64,000 nt of DNA, taken from contig NZ_PXXO01000002.1 of assembly GCF_003011885.1 (NCBI RefSeq), positions 181,882 through 245,881 on the forward strand, in the 5' to 3' direction. Each line of letters begins with the position of its first letter. Position 1 is the stretch's first letter. The position numbers were made by a program, and so were the translations under genes. Below, one piece after another: positions 56,227 through 63,566 of the stretch. Below the pieces are notes generated by a model. It did not search any database. It worked only from the letters and a program-made list of their open reading frames with translations, and was not told the DNA's origin. The stretch is from Cyanobium usitatum str. Tous (lineage in GTDB: Bacteria > Cyanobacteriota > Cyanobacteriia > PCC-6307 > Cyanobiaceae).

Positions 56227-56916
56227 TCAGCGGGTTGAATTGCTGGCATTGATTTGCACGTAAGCAGGAGTCAAACCTGAAATGCCTTCTGAGGGGGCAG
56301 ACATTTCTGGCTTGATGCGAACGGTTGGCTTAACGAGCAGACCGGGCAGCATGCCAGCATCAAATGAAAAGCGGCCAGGACCAACTAGCAACAGTGCAAG
56401 GCTGCCGCCGAGGTAGAGAACGACCAGTTCGAGCACGTAAATATTTAGCCCAGCCGTAAGGATGTGTTGGTAAGCGGCGACTGTCATCGTGCCGGTGAGG
56501 GCGAGCGCTCCAACGGGCGTGAACAAGCCGAGAATTACCAACCAACTGCCGATCAGCTCGGAAAAGCCAGCGGCATAGGCGAAAAACAAGGGGAATGGCA
56601 GGTGCAGAGATGCCACATAGGTATTGGCAAATTGCTGGGGATCGGCAAGTTTTTCATGGCCATGGTGAATCATCATCACGCCGATAGCCAAGCGAAGCAG
56701 CAGCAGGCCAAGAGACGCAACTCCGCCTGGCTTCAACACATATGCCTCTAGAACGGAACGGATCCGTTGAGCTTGAGCAGTCGTGATCCATAGAGCATTT
56801 GCAGGGGTCTCGGCTGCAGCCGGTTGATCAGCAGGGCGGCTGAGGGCCACAAACCAAAGGGCCATACAGGCAGCCAGGAAGCCTCCAAACAGCTCAAGAA
56901 GCAGGGGGGTGGACAT
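56227..56916 (-). CDS. DoxX family membrane protein
   Basis: The 229-residue protein has an N-terminal anchor and a four-helix DoxX domain (about residues 66-185), including LLRLAIGVMMIHHGHEKLADP and GFSELIGSWLVILGLFTPVG. DoxX relatives take part in quinone-linked redox or protein-complex assembly at membranes, and the role here is not known. The first 55 residues before DoxX are an additional segment with one more membrane helix. Confidence 0.82.
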   Translation of the reverse strand: MSTPLLLELFGGFLAACMALWFVALSRPADQPAAAETPANALWITTAQAQRIRSVLEAYVLKPGGVASLGLLLLRLAIGVMMIHHGHEKLADPQQFANTYVASLHLPFPLFFAYAAGFSELIGSWLVILGLFTPVGALALTGTMTVAAYQHILTAGLNIYVLELVVLYLGGSLALLLVGPGRFSFDAGMLPGLLVKPTVRIKPEMSAPSEGISGLTPAYVQINASNSTR

Positions 56917-56992
56917 GGTGGGTTGATTGCTTCACCAATCCTGGCAAGCTTGATGAAGAAACGTGAAGCGCTCAGTCGGACTTGACCAGGGC

Positions 56993-57427
56993 CTACCCCA
57001 GAGCAATGGCGATCATGCAGGCCCTGGAGCAGTAGGCAAGTGTTTCAACCCCTAGAGCTAAAGGCGCATCGGGATGGCCGGAAGCGATGCCGCGAAGCTG
57101 AGCAAGGTTCTGGAGGCCGCTTTCCAAATGGAGCTGAAGTTGTCTTACCCGGGGGGCAGAGATTGAAGAGCAAGCCATAGAAGTGGCTGGACTCAACAGA
57201 AAAGGATTGACCTGGCAGATAAATCGCCCGCTGGCTAGCCCGATCAAACCAATCCTTGCCCTCGATGCGAAAACGGGTGAATTTCACCGTGAGCCCTGTT
57301 TCCTCGGCAAAGGCATCACGGTCAAGCGCAATTCACCAACTTCCCAGCCGAACGCCAATGCCTGAGTGCCGAGTCAGTCCACTTGCAGGTGAAGCGTCGC
57401 ATCGGAGGCCGGAGCAGCGGCTGCCAC
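56993..57427 (-). pseudogene. Frame-disrupted small gene
   Basis: Reading the minus strand from GTG 57427 gives a plausible protein, broken by an in-frame TGA at 57374-57376, a frameshift near 57315-57330 and another at a run of six C (G at 57151-57156 on +). Joined, the parts read as one coherent protein of about 145 residues, including FAEETGLTVKFTRFRIEGKD, AIYLPGQSFSVESSHFYGLL and LESGLQNLAQLRGIASGHPD, and it ends at a stop at 56993. I do not recognise the family. This fills the 56917-57511 stretch, which has no intact gene. The rest of the interval is AT-rich (57428-57511) or unremarkable. Confidence 0.55.
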
Positions 57428-57511
57428 GGAAATACACTTTTGTAAATTAATTAAGTTGTAGGTTAAATGCGTTTCGCCAAAAATTCACCTACTTCGTATT
57501 CAGTTCAAAAA

Positions 57512-57739
57512 TCAAGGGGTTTGCTGATACATCTGCTCTAAACGCTCGCGGCTGAAATCTACGTAAAGCACCTCTTCGCCGGGCTGGGGAGCCTCTGGGT
57601 GAACCCTGCTGCGTCTACGAGGGGTTTGAAGGGAATCTCTCTCCTGGGAACTACGCAAGTTTTGGGACATCAGCGCGAAGGCTCCGCCAGCGATGGCCGC
57701 AAAGAAAACAAAATAGATGACAGCCAACAAGTCGTTCAT
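57512..57739 (-). CDS. Small single-pass membrane protein
   Basis: A 75-residue protein with one membrane helix (about residues 4-22, DLLAVIYFVFFAAIAGGAFA), a basic juxtamembrane stretch and a C-terminal region HPEAPQPGEEVLYVDFSRER. I do not recognise a named family. The ATG at 57739 lies 23 bases downstream of the POR-like SDR stop, so it is probably in the same transcript. Confidence 0.6.
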   Translation of the reverse strand: MNDLLAVIYFVFFAAIAGGAFALMSQNLRSSQERDSLQTPRRRSRVHPEAPQPGEEVLYVDFSRERLEQMYQQTP

Positions 57740-57761
57740 CAGGATTCCGCTTTGCTGAATC

Positions 57762-58808
57762 TTAATATGAAGAAATATGAAACGTGGCTTTGCGGTCTGT
57801 TGATGCGGCACTGAGATCCCACAGCAGCCGGGCCAGTGGGTCGGAGCAGGCCTCCGCACTGGGTTGGCTGGTCTCAAAACGCAGCCGACCAGGCCCCACA
57901 ACTCGGTTGCTCCAGTATTGAAATCCACTGGCGTGCGGTTTTGAGCCATCGGCGAGGCCGGCCAGCAGGGCGCCAGCCCTCTGGGGACTTTCGGTGAGCC
58001 GCAGCAGGTCGCGAGCAACAAAGGCGAACAGGGCCTGGCCCATGGGGTTATGGCTGCGGCTATAGCGGAAGAAGCCCCCCTTACTGCGCGGGATCACCAG
58101 CCCCGGGCTCCAGGCGAGCACCGGCAGATGCGTGCCCTGCTCCCTCAGCCGCCGCTCCACCTCCCTTGCCATCAACAGGTTGCAAAGCTTGCTGTCTTTG
58201 TAAGCCTTCTCGGCACTAAAGCTGGCGCTGCCATCCAGCATTAACGCCCCAGGGCCCTGACGCAGACCGGCAAGATCTCCGAGGCCAGCCGGGAGACCCA
58301 CTTTTCCCCCGGCGCTGGTGGGGTCGTGCACCTCCGATGCGGTGACCACCAAGCGAGGTGCCTTGCTCCCAATCAACAGGGGCAAAAGTTGCTGCAGCAG
58401 GGCCTGGTGACCCAGGTGGTTAACGGCGATGGTGAGTTCAAACCCCTGGGCCGACCAGCGGGGCTCGACCATGCCGCTGTACTGCAAGCCGGCGTTGAGC
58501 ACCAAGGTATCGATCGGCTCACCCTTGGCCAGCAAGGCTTCGGCACAGCGCCCGATGCTGCTCAGATCAGCCAGATCGCAGCTAGGGGTATCGATCTTGT
58601 CGCTCAGGCGCTGGCGCAGAAGCGCGGCGGTGGTCCCATCCCGGCAGGGGATGGTGAGGTGGTGACCGGCCTGGAGCAGCAGGGTTGCCGCCTCAAAACC
58701 GATCCCGGAGCTGCCGCCGGTGAGCAGGATCTTGCGTGACTCTCCAGCCCTGCGCTCCTCAACGGCCATAGCCCCTGTTCCCGGCAACACCCAATTCTGT
58801 TGATCCAA
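57762..58808 (-). CDS. Short-chain dehydrogenase related to protochlorophyllide reductase
   Basis: The 348-residue SDR has the cofactor loop LTGGSSGIGFEAATLLL, the NAG-type strand VLNAGLQYSGM and the active-site KAYKDSKLCNLL, which contains the YxxxK and closely resembles light-dependent protochlorophyllide reductase (POR). VNHLGHQALLQQLL is also POR-like. The rest is too divergent to call it POR. It may act on another tetrapyrrole or lipid. ATG 58808 is a working start, and MAVEERR is a possible later one. It is divergent from the peroxiredoxin-like gene. Confidence 0.75.
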   Translation of the reverse strand: MDQQNWVLPGTGAMAVEERRAGESRKILLTGGSSGIGFEAATLLLQAGHHLTIPCRDGTTAALLRQRLSDKIDTPSCDLADLSSIGRCAEALLAKGEPIDTLVLNAGLQYSGMVEPRWSAQGFELTIAVNHLGHQALLQQLLPLLIGSKAPRLVVTASEVHDPTSAGGKVGLPAGLGDLAGLRQGPGALMLDGSASFSAEKAYKDSKLCNLLMAREVERRLREQGTHLPVLAWSPGLVIPRSKGGFFRYSRSHNPMGQALFAFVARDLLRLTESPQRAGALLAGLADGSKPHASGFQYWSNRVVGPGRLRFETSQPSAEACSDPLARLLWDLSAASTDRKATFHISSY

Positions 58809-58872
58809 AAGGCGGATCGCCAGGCAGCCGGCTTGGCGCCACGATGGCTACATCAAGAGCGCAGCGATCCCC

Positions 58873-59610
58873 GTGTCCAGCACCGAGTTAGCCCCGGATT
58901 CCCTGGCTGAGCGGCTGGCGGGCGTTGCGGGGATGGGTCGGGGACGGCGCCGTTTGGTGCTTCTGCTACCCCAGTTGGGGGATTTCGACAGCCTCGAATA
59001 CGCCCAGGCCCTGGTTGCCGCCCTGCCGCAGCTGGAGACTGCCGGGATCGCCGTGCTGGCAATCGGTATCGGCCAGGCTGCCGGAGCCGATCGCTTCTGT
59101 GAATTCACAGGCTTTCCCCGCGAGCTACTGCAGGTGGATGCAGACCCGCAGCTGCACCGTGCCCTGGGCCTCTACGAGGGTCTGCAGCAGATCGGCGGCC
59201 CTTGGACCAACCTGCTTTTGATGTGCGCCGGCATCGGCTCTCCCGGCACCTTGGCCGAGGTGCTGCGCGGCTACACGGGCGATCGAGCGGCTCCCCAGCG
59301 AATCGCCGACGAGGAGACCATCCAGGCAGGCCCCTTGCCACCAATTAAAGGTTCGTTCTTTGCCAGGGCTGGCGGGACCGGATTCCAGCGCCCCTTCGAA
59401 TTGGCCACGGTTCGGCTGCGCAACATGGGCGAGGTGTTGGGCAACTGGCGCACCTACGTGCCCTGCGACGACTTTCTGACCCAGCGCGGCGGAACCTTCC
59501 TGCTGGAAGACGACGACACCCTGCTCTACAGCTACAAGGATCGCGGCATTCTCGGCTTTTCGGCATCCATGGCAAGGCCGCTCAGCTTCCTGGATCCTTA
59601 CCTCGCCTGA
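58873..59610 (+). CDS. Peroxiredoxin-like (AhpC/TSA_2 family) protein
   Basis: The 245-residue protein resembles the PRXL2/AhpC-TSA_2 group, with a thioredoxin-like strand LVLLLPQLGDFDSLEYAQAL. The usual CxxC-type peroxidatic cysteine is missing after the first strand. The first cysteine (in DRFCEFTGFP) lies elsewhere. VQVDADPQLHRALGLY-like residues and FLLEDDDTLLYSYKDRGILG are typical. It may be a non-catalytic relative, or use a different cysteine. GTG 58873 is the first start after a 64-bp divergent gap. Confidence 0.7.
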   Translation: MSSTELAPDSLAERLAGVAGMGRGRRRLVLLLPQLGDFDSLEYAQALVAALPQLETAGIAVLAIGIGQAAGADRFCEFTGFPRELLQVDADPQLHRALGLYEGLQQIGGPWTNLLLMCAGIGSPGTLAEVLRGYTGDRAAPQRIADEETIQAGPLPPIKGSFFARAGGTGFQRPFELATVRLRNMGEVLGNWRTYVPCDDFLTQRGGTFLLEDDDTLLYSYKDRGILGFSASMARPLSFLDPYLA

Positions 59611-59667
59611 TTATTAACGGCATACACAGACAGCGCCGAATCCGGTGGAAGCCCACGGGTCCTCGCT

Positions 59668-59702
59668 GCCTGGCCCTAGCCGTCTGGCCCTAGCCGCCAG
59701 GC
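59668..59702 (+). repeat. Tandem repeat within a hairpin between the peroxiredoxin-like and hli genes
   Basis: CTGGCCCTAGCCG occurs twice, 14 bases apart (59670-59682 and 59684-59696). The flanking GCCTGGC (59668-59674) and GCCAGGC (59696-59702) are perfect inverted repeats. It lies 57-91 bases after the upstream stop and may help end that transcript. Confidence 0.5.
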
Positions 59703-59747
59703 CCTCGCCACATTGCGTTACAGTTCCCGTAACAAACCGCAACACTC

Positions 59748-59891
59748 ATGGCTGATTCTGCTTCCCGCTTCGGATTCGTTGAATTTGCTGAAACCTGGAA
59801 TGGTCGCCTAGCCATGCTCGGTTTCGTAATCGGCCTCGGCACTGAGCTACTCACTGGCCAAGGCATCCTTTCCCAACTCGGCCTGGGTTGA
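59748..59891 (+). CDS. High-light-inducible (Hli) protein, short
   Basis: A 47-residue Hli protein with one membrane helix and the chlorophyll-binding signature ETWNGRLAMLGFVIGLGTELL. It protects photosystem intermediates by family function. It is too short for many gene callers. The ATG at 59748 is the only start giving the full signature. A small membrane peptide follows five bases after its stop, and a third Hli protein lies just beyond. Confidence 0.85.
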   Translation: MADSASRFGFVEFAETWNGRLAMLGFVIGLGTELLTGQGILSQLGLG

Positions 59892-59896
59892 TCACC

Positions 59897-60010
59897 ATGG
59901 AAACCGATTACACAGCTGCAATTTTCACCGTGATTGCCCTTGTGGTGGTGCTCGGTGGCATGACCACCTACGTGCTCAGTCGCCCAACTGATCTGACCCC
60001 GAGATCCTGA
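59897..60010 (+). CDS. 37-residue membrane peptide between two hli genes
   Basis: The peptide METDYTAAIFTVIALVVV continues with LGGMTTYVLSRPTDLTPRS. It has one membrane helix (about residues 7-26) and a short charged end. No recognised family. It starts five bases after the upstream Hli stop and is probably co-transcribed. It could be a small photosystem or Hli partner subunit, which is inference. Confidence 0.5.
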   Translation: METDYTAAIFTVIALVVVLGGMTTYVLSRPTDLTPRS

Positions 60011-60065
60011 TAGCCGTAACTCTCAGCATCGTTGAGCCTAATTCCTCCTTCTTCGTTGCAAAAAA

Positions 60066-60302
60066 ATGACAAACACTCCGGCTGGCCGAGAATGGCTTAA
60101 GCATCGGGCCGAAGAATTGTTTCTATTGGAACAGCTCAAACGCGTAGAACTGTTCAACGGCCGAGCAGCAATGTTAGGTATCGCGATTGGCATCATCACA
60201 GAAGGTCTTACGGGCTCCGGTATCGCTCATCAAATCGGCCTCGGAGCTCTGATAGACGGTTACGCCGCCTGCCGCACCCAGTTTCTTCCCTTCTGTTTCT
60301 GA
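60066..60302 (+). CDS. Hli-type protein with C-terminal extension
   Basis: The 78-residue protein has an N-terminal charged part and an Hli helix with the signature ELFNGRAAMLGIAIGIITEGL. The last 20 residues (DGYAACRTQFLPFCF and before) are an unusual, cysteine-containing tail. It is the third Hli gene in the window and immediately precedes the type III polyketide synthase cluster on the same strand. Confidence 0.78.
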   Translation: MTNTPAGREWLKHRAEELFLLEQLKRVELFNGRAAMLGIAIGIITEGLTGSGIAHQIGLGALIDGYAACRTQFLPFCF

Positions 60303-60359
60303 TCCTGATAGCTGCGCCATTGGCTGCAATGCTCTCAGTTTGGGCTTAAATTTTGGAAT

Positions 60360-60379
60360 CTTAATGTTGGGATATTAAG
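60360..60379. promoter_or_regulatory. Palindromic operator-like site upstream of the polyketide cluster
   Basis: CTTAAT (60360-60365) and ATTAAG (60374-60379) are perfect inverse complements around 8 bases, in an AT-rich stretch in an otherwise GC-rich region. It ends 17 bases before the proposed first codon of the methyltransferase gene, where a repressor would sit. Confidence 0.45.
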
Positions 60380-60396
60380 TTTGCGTCAAGATTGCA

Positions 60397-61188
60397 TTGC
60401 AGCGGGGCAATTTGCAGCCAAAACTTGCTGATCTCCAAGCAGCCCTTGAGGTGCCCCTGCCCCAGTTATGGAGTCAGCTTGGTCAGCGGCAGCTAAGGCC
60501 AGAGCTGATGGATCAGCCCGGACTTGATCCTCTTGATCATCAGCAAGCACTGCTTGGTCTAGCTCGCATCAATGCCTTGACCCGCAGCACTGCTGGCTTC
60601 TTTCCTGATATCCGTCGATTAGCAAAATTGAATCCCGCGCGGCGGTTGCGCCTCCTAGATGTGGCCTGCGGTGGGGGCGACGCGGTGCGTGCCATCAGTC
60701 GCATGGCCAAGCGGGAGGGGATTGATCTGCAGGTGCATGGCTGCGACATCAGCGCTGAAGCTGTCTCCCTGGCAAGTGCAGCAGCTAAGGCGGAGGGATT
60801 GGAGACTCATTTCTTCCAAACCGACGCAATCAATTCCCCGCTTCCCGGCGGTTATCACCTAATCACAACCTCGTTGTTTCTGCATCACCTCACGGAAGCC
60901 GATGCAGAAAGCCTGCTGCGCTCTATGGCCGCCGCCACCCTCGATCAGCTGTTGGTACACGACCTAATCCGCAGCCCCATTGATCTGCTGCTCACCTGGA
61001 TCGGCACCCGGCTGCTGAGTCGCTCAGCGATCGTGCACATAGATGGACCACTCTCGGTGGGTGGTGCTTTTCAACTCGACGAGGTGGCGCAGCTGGCCGC
61101 ATCGGCTGGCCTGGTGGGTGCCCAGATCACCCGCTTCTGGCCCGAGCGTTTCCTGCTCTCCTGGAGTCGGCATGCAGCCAACGCCTGA
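60397..61188 (+). CDS. SAM-dependent methyltransferase of the polyketide cluster
   Basis: The 263-residue class I methyltransferase has motif I RLLDVACGGGDAV (residues 86-97) and the acidic GCDISAEAVSLAS next to it. It resembles UbiE/ubiquinone-type enzymes that methylate quinone or phenol rings. The segment LMDQPGLDPLDHQQALLGLARIN is typical of enzymes found beside type III polyketide synthases. It starts at TTG 60397 by the open frame; a later ATG at 60508 is possible. It overlaps the FAD oxidoreductase gene by 17 bases. Confidence 0.85.
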   Translation: MQRGNLQPKLADLQAALEVPLPQLWSQLGQRQLRPELMDQPGLDPLDHQQALLGLARINALTRSTAGFFPDIRRLAKLNPARRLRLLDVACGGGDAVRAISRMAKREGIDLQVHGCDISAEAVSLASAAAKAEGLETHFFQTDAINSPLPGGYHLITTSLFLHHLTEADAESLLRSMAAATLDQLLVHDLIRSPIDLLLTWIGTRLLSRSAIVHIDGPLSVGGAFQLDEVAQLAASAGLVGAQITRFWPERFLLSWSRHAANA

Positions 61189-62353
61189 ACTCGGACCGTT
61201 GCATATTTCGCCTTGCTGGGATGTGGTGGTAGTGGGTGCTGGACCGGCCGGCGCCCTTGCAGCCCATGGTCTGGCCAGTCGTGGCGTGCGCGTCTTGCTG
61301 GTGGAGCAGCGCCTCTTTCCTCGCTGGAAAGTATGTGGAGCCTGCCTAAGCCCCCAGGCCCTGGCAGCACTTAAAACAGCTGGACTTGGCGACCTAGTGG
61401 CGGCCCAAGGTGGCCTATCCCTTGAGCGGCTGCAGCTGGGGGTAGCTGGCCGGGTTAACCCGATAGCCCTGGGAGCTGGCCGGGTCCTGTCCCGCTCTCG
61501 CCTGGATCAGGCTCTGCTGGAAGCAGCTGTTGCAGTTGGTGCCACGGTGATGACGGGCACCCGGGCGGTACTGGGCGCTGCAGCCACCGGCTTAGAACCA
61601 GACCGGGAGGTGGTGCTGCAAAAAGGCACTGCAAGGTGGAGTGTCCGCGCCAAGGTGGTGTTGATCGCGGCGGGTCTCAGCCACCGCGCCATCGATAAGG
61701 AGGCTGAGATCAGCACCAGCATCCAGCCCCATAGTCGTATTGGCGCAGGGTGCGTACTGCCAGGGGAAGCTGCTGAGCTGGCTCCCGGGGTGTTGCAGAT
61801 GGCTGTAGGCCAGGGCGGTTATGTGGGTCTTGTGCGGGTAGAGAGCGGGGAGATCAACCTGGCCTGTGCCTTCGATCGGCCCATGCTGGGCTCCGTTGGT
61901 GGTGCGGCCCTGCTTTGCCAAAAAATCCTGGCTGAAGCGGGCTTTGCGACTTTGCCTGGCCTTAAAGAATCAGCCTGGCAACTCACCGCAGCGCTCAGTC
62001 GTCGCACAATTCCGCTTGCGGGTCACAGGCTGCTGCTGCTTGGTGATGCCGCCGGCTACGTGGAGCCCTTCACCGGTGAAGGCATGGGCTGGGCTATTAC
62101 CTCCTCACTAGCTGCCCTGCCTCTAGTGCTGCGCGGATTGGAGCACTGGGATGGGGCAATTGAGACGGAGTGGCGGCGCCTTCACCGCCGCTGGGTGGCA
62201 CAGAAGCAGAGATCATGCCGAGTGCTGGCAGTGGTTTTGCGGCACCCCAGGATCAGCTGGGGGCTGCACAGGCTGGCGGGGAGCTTCCCCTCGGTCGCCG
62301 GCTCCATGATTGGGCTTCTGCAGCGGCCCGCCCTGCCCTGCTCGACGGACTGA
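61172..62353 (+). CDS. FAD-dependent oxidoreductase of the polyketide cluster
   Basis: The 393-residue protein belongs to the geranylgeranyl-reductase/UbiH-like flavoprotein superfamily. Its FAD-binding loop VVVVGAGPAGALAAHGLA is near the N-terminus (residues 18-32), CGACLSPQALAAL follows, and LLLLGDAAGYVEPFTGEGM is near the C-terminus. Such enzymes hydroxylate or reduce aromatic or isoprenoid rings. It lies between methyltransferase and polyketide synthase, so it probably oxidises or reduces the polyketide product. Its stop is six bases before the next start. Confidence 0.88.
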   Translation: MQPTPELGPLHISPCWDVVVVGAGPAGALAAHGLASRGVRVLLVEQRLFPRWKVCGACLSPQALAALKTAGLGDLVAAQGGLSLERLQLGVAGRVNPIALGAGRVLSRSRLDQALLEAAVAVGATVMTGTRAVLGAAATGLEPDREVVLQKGTARWSVRAKVVLIAAGLSHRAIDKEAEISTSIQPHSRIGAGCVLPGEAAELAPGVLQMAVGQGGYVGLVRVESGEINLACAFDRPMLGSVGGAALLCQKILAEAGFATLPGLKESAWQLTAALSRRTIPLAGHRLLLLGDAAGYVEPFTGEGMGWAITSSLAALPLVLRGLEHWDGAIETEWRRLHRRWVAQKQRSCRVLAVVLRHPRISWGLHRLAGSFPSVAGSMIGLLQRPALPCSTD

Positions 62354-62359
62354 TCAATC

Positions 62360-63430
62360 ATGCCCTTGTCCTTGATTGGTCTTGGCACTGCGGTGCCCCA
62401 GAGGCGCATCAGCCAGCAAGAAGCCCTGGCCCTTGCACCGCAGATAGGCAATGCCAGCCCTCGTCAACAACGGCTGCTGGAGAGGATCTACCAGCGCTCG
62501 GGGGTGATGCACCGCCACTGCATTCCCCTGCCTGACTCCGGCAACCCCTCAACGGCTGAGCGGATGAGGCGCTATCAACCGGCAGCGCTGGAGCTAGCCC
62601 TAGAGGCTTCCCGTTTAGCACTTAAGGATGCCGGTATCGAGGCCAGCGCGATCACCCACTTAATCACCGTCTCGTGCACGGGCTTTGGGGCCCCTGGCTT
62701 CGACCTGGCCTTAATCGCCAACCTGCCACTAGCCATGGATGTGGCCCGAACTCATGTGGGTTTCATGGGCTGCCACGGGGCGTTCAACGGACTGCGGGTG
62801 GCACGGGCCTTTGTGGAGGCTGATCCCAGTGCCTGTGTGCTGCTGTGTGCAGTGGAGTTGTGCAGCTTGCACTTGCAGGAGGGCTGGAACCCGGACCACA
62901 TCGTGGCCAATGCCTTATTCGCTGATGGTGCCGGCGCGGTGGTGGCAGTAGCTGCCGATGGCCCTGGTGTGGGCTCAACCAATAAAACAGGCTTGCAGCT
63001 AGTCGCCTCATCCTCAACGGTGCTACCCGGCACTGAAGACCTGATGGGCTGGATCATTGAAGATCATGGTTTTTCCATGGTTCTTTCATCCAAAGTCCCC
63101 AGTCGCATCGCCGCCCAGCTGCGCCCTTGGCTGGTGCAGTGGCTGGCGGGCCTGGGGCTGACGTTGCCGGAAATAGAAACCTGGGCCGTTCATCCCGGCG
63201 GGCCCCGCATCCTTGGGGCGGTACAAGAGAGCGCCGGGTTGCAACCCGGCCAGATTGATCTCTCCACTGCGGTATTACGTCAGTTCGGCAATATGTCGTC
63301 GGCAACTATTTTGTTTGTGCTGGAGCGGCTGCGCACCTCCCCAGACCTCAACGGCCCATGCCTGGCTTTGGGTTTTGGTCCCGGTCTCGCAGTGGAAGCG
63401 GCATTGCTCATGGTGCAAAAGGCCACCTGA
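62360..63430 (+). CDS. Type III polyketide synthase
   Basis: This 356-residue chalcone-synthase-fold enzyme condenses acyl-CoA starters with malonyl-CoA. The catalytic triad is intact: Cys138 in VGFMGCHGAFNGL, His278 in TWAVHPGGPRIL and Asn311 in RQFGNMSSATILF. The LITVSCTGFGAPGFDLAL segment near residue 105 is also typical. Bacterial relatives make alkylpyrones, alkylresorcinols or phenolic lipids. The product cannot be read from sequence. It is the last gene of a three-gene operon with methyltransferase and FAD enzyme. Confidence 0.93.
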   Translation: MPLSLIGLGTAVPQRRISQQEALALAPQIGNASPRQQRLLERIYQRSGVMHRHCIPLPDSGNPSTAERMRRYQPAALELALEASRLALKDAGIEASAITHLITVSCTGFGAPGFDLALIANLPLAMDVARTHVGFMGCHGAFNGLRVARAFVEADPSACVLLCAVELCSLHLQEGWNPDHIVANALFADGAGAVVAVAADGPGVGSTNKTGLQLVASSSTVLPGTEDLMGWIIEDHGFSMVLSSKVPSRIAAQLRPWLVQWLAGLGLTLPEIETWAVHPGGPRILGAVQESAGLQPGQIDLSTAVLRQFGNMSSATILFVLERLRTSPDLNGPCLALGFGPGLAVEAALLMVQKAT

Positions 63431-63496
63431 TTGCGCTTCTGACCACTGATTTCCCATCCAGGCTTGTTGTACTACTTGTGCAACCACCCAGGCAAC

Positions 63497-63528
63497 AAAA
63501 AAGCTCCCTTATGCAAGGGAGCTTTTGG
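63497..63528 (-). terminator. Terminator hairpin between polyketide synthase and psbA
   Basis: AAAAGCTCCCTT (63499-63510) pairs perfectly with AAGGGAGCTTTT (63515-63526) over the loop ATGC. On the minus strand the stem is followed by extra T residues, a classical terminator for psbA. It may also stop transcripts from the + strand. Confidence 0.8.
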
Positions 63529-63566
63529 GATTCCGTATTACCCAGCCGTAGCTGGGCTGTTGACTA

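Noticed and set aside
57183..57365. A + strand open frame of 60 codons over the disrupted gene
   Set aside because: It has no recognisable features and lies opposite the coherent minus-strand pieces, so it is best seen as a shadow.
59717..59734. HLR1-like GTTACA and GTAACA elements before the short Hli gene
   Set aside because: RpaB sites in cyanobacteria are two GTTACA-like repeats 10 bases apart. Here the spacing is 12, the second copy has a mismatch, and the site ends only 13 bases before the start codon, so it is not convincing as a promoter element.
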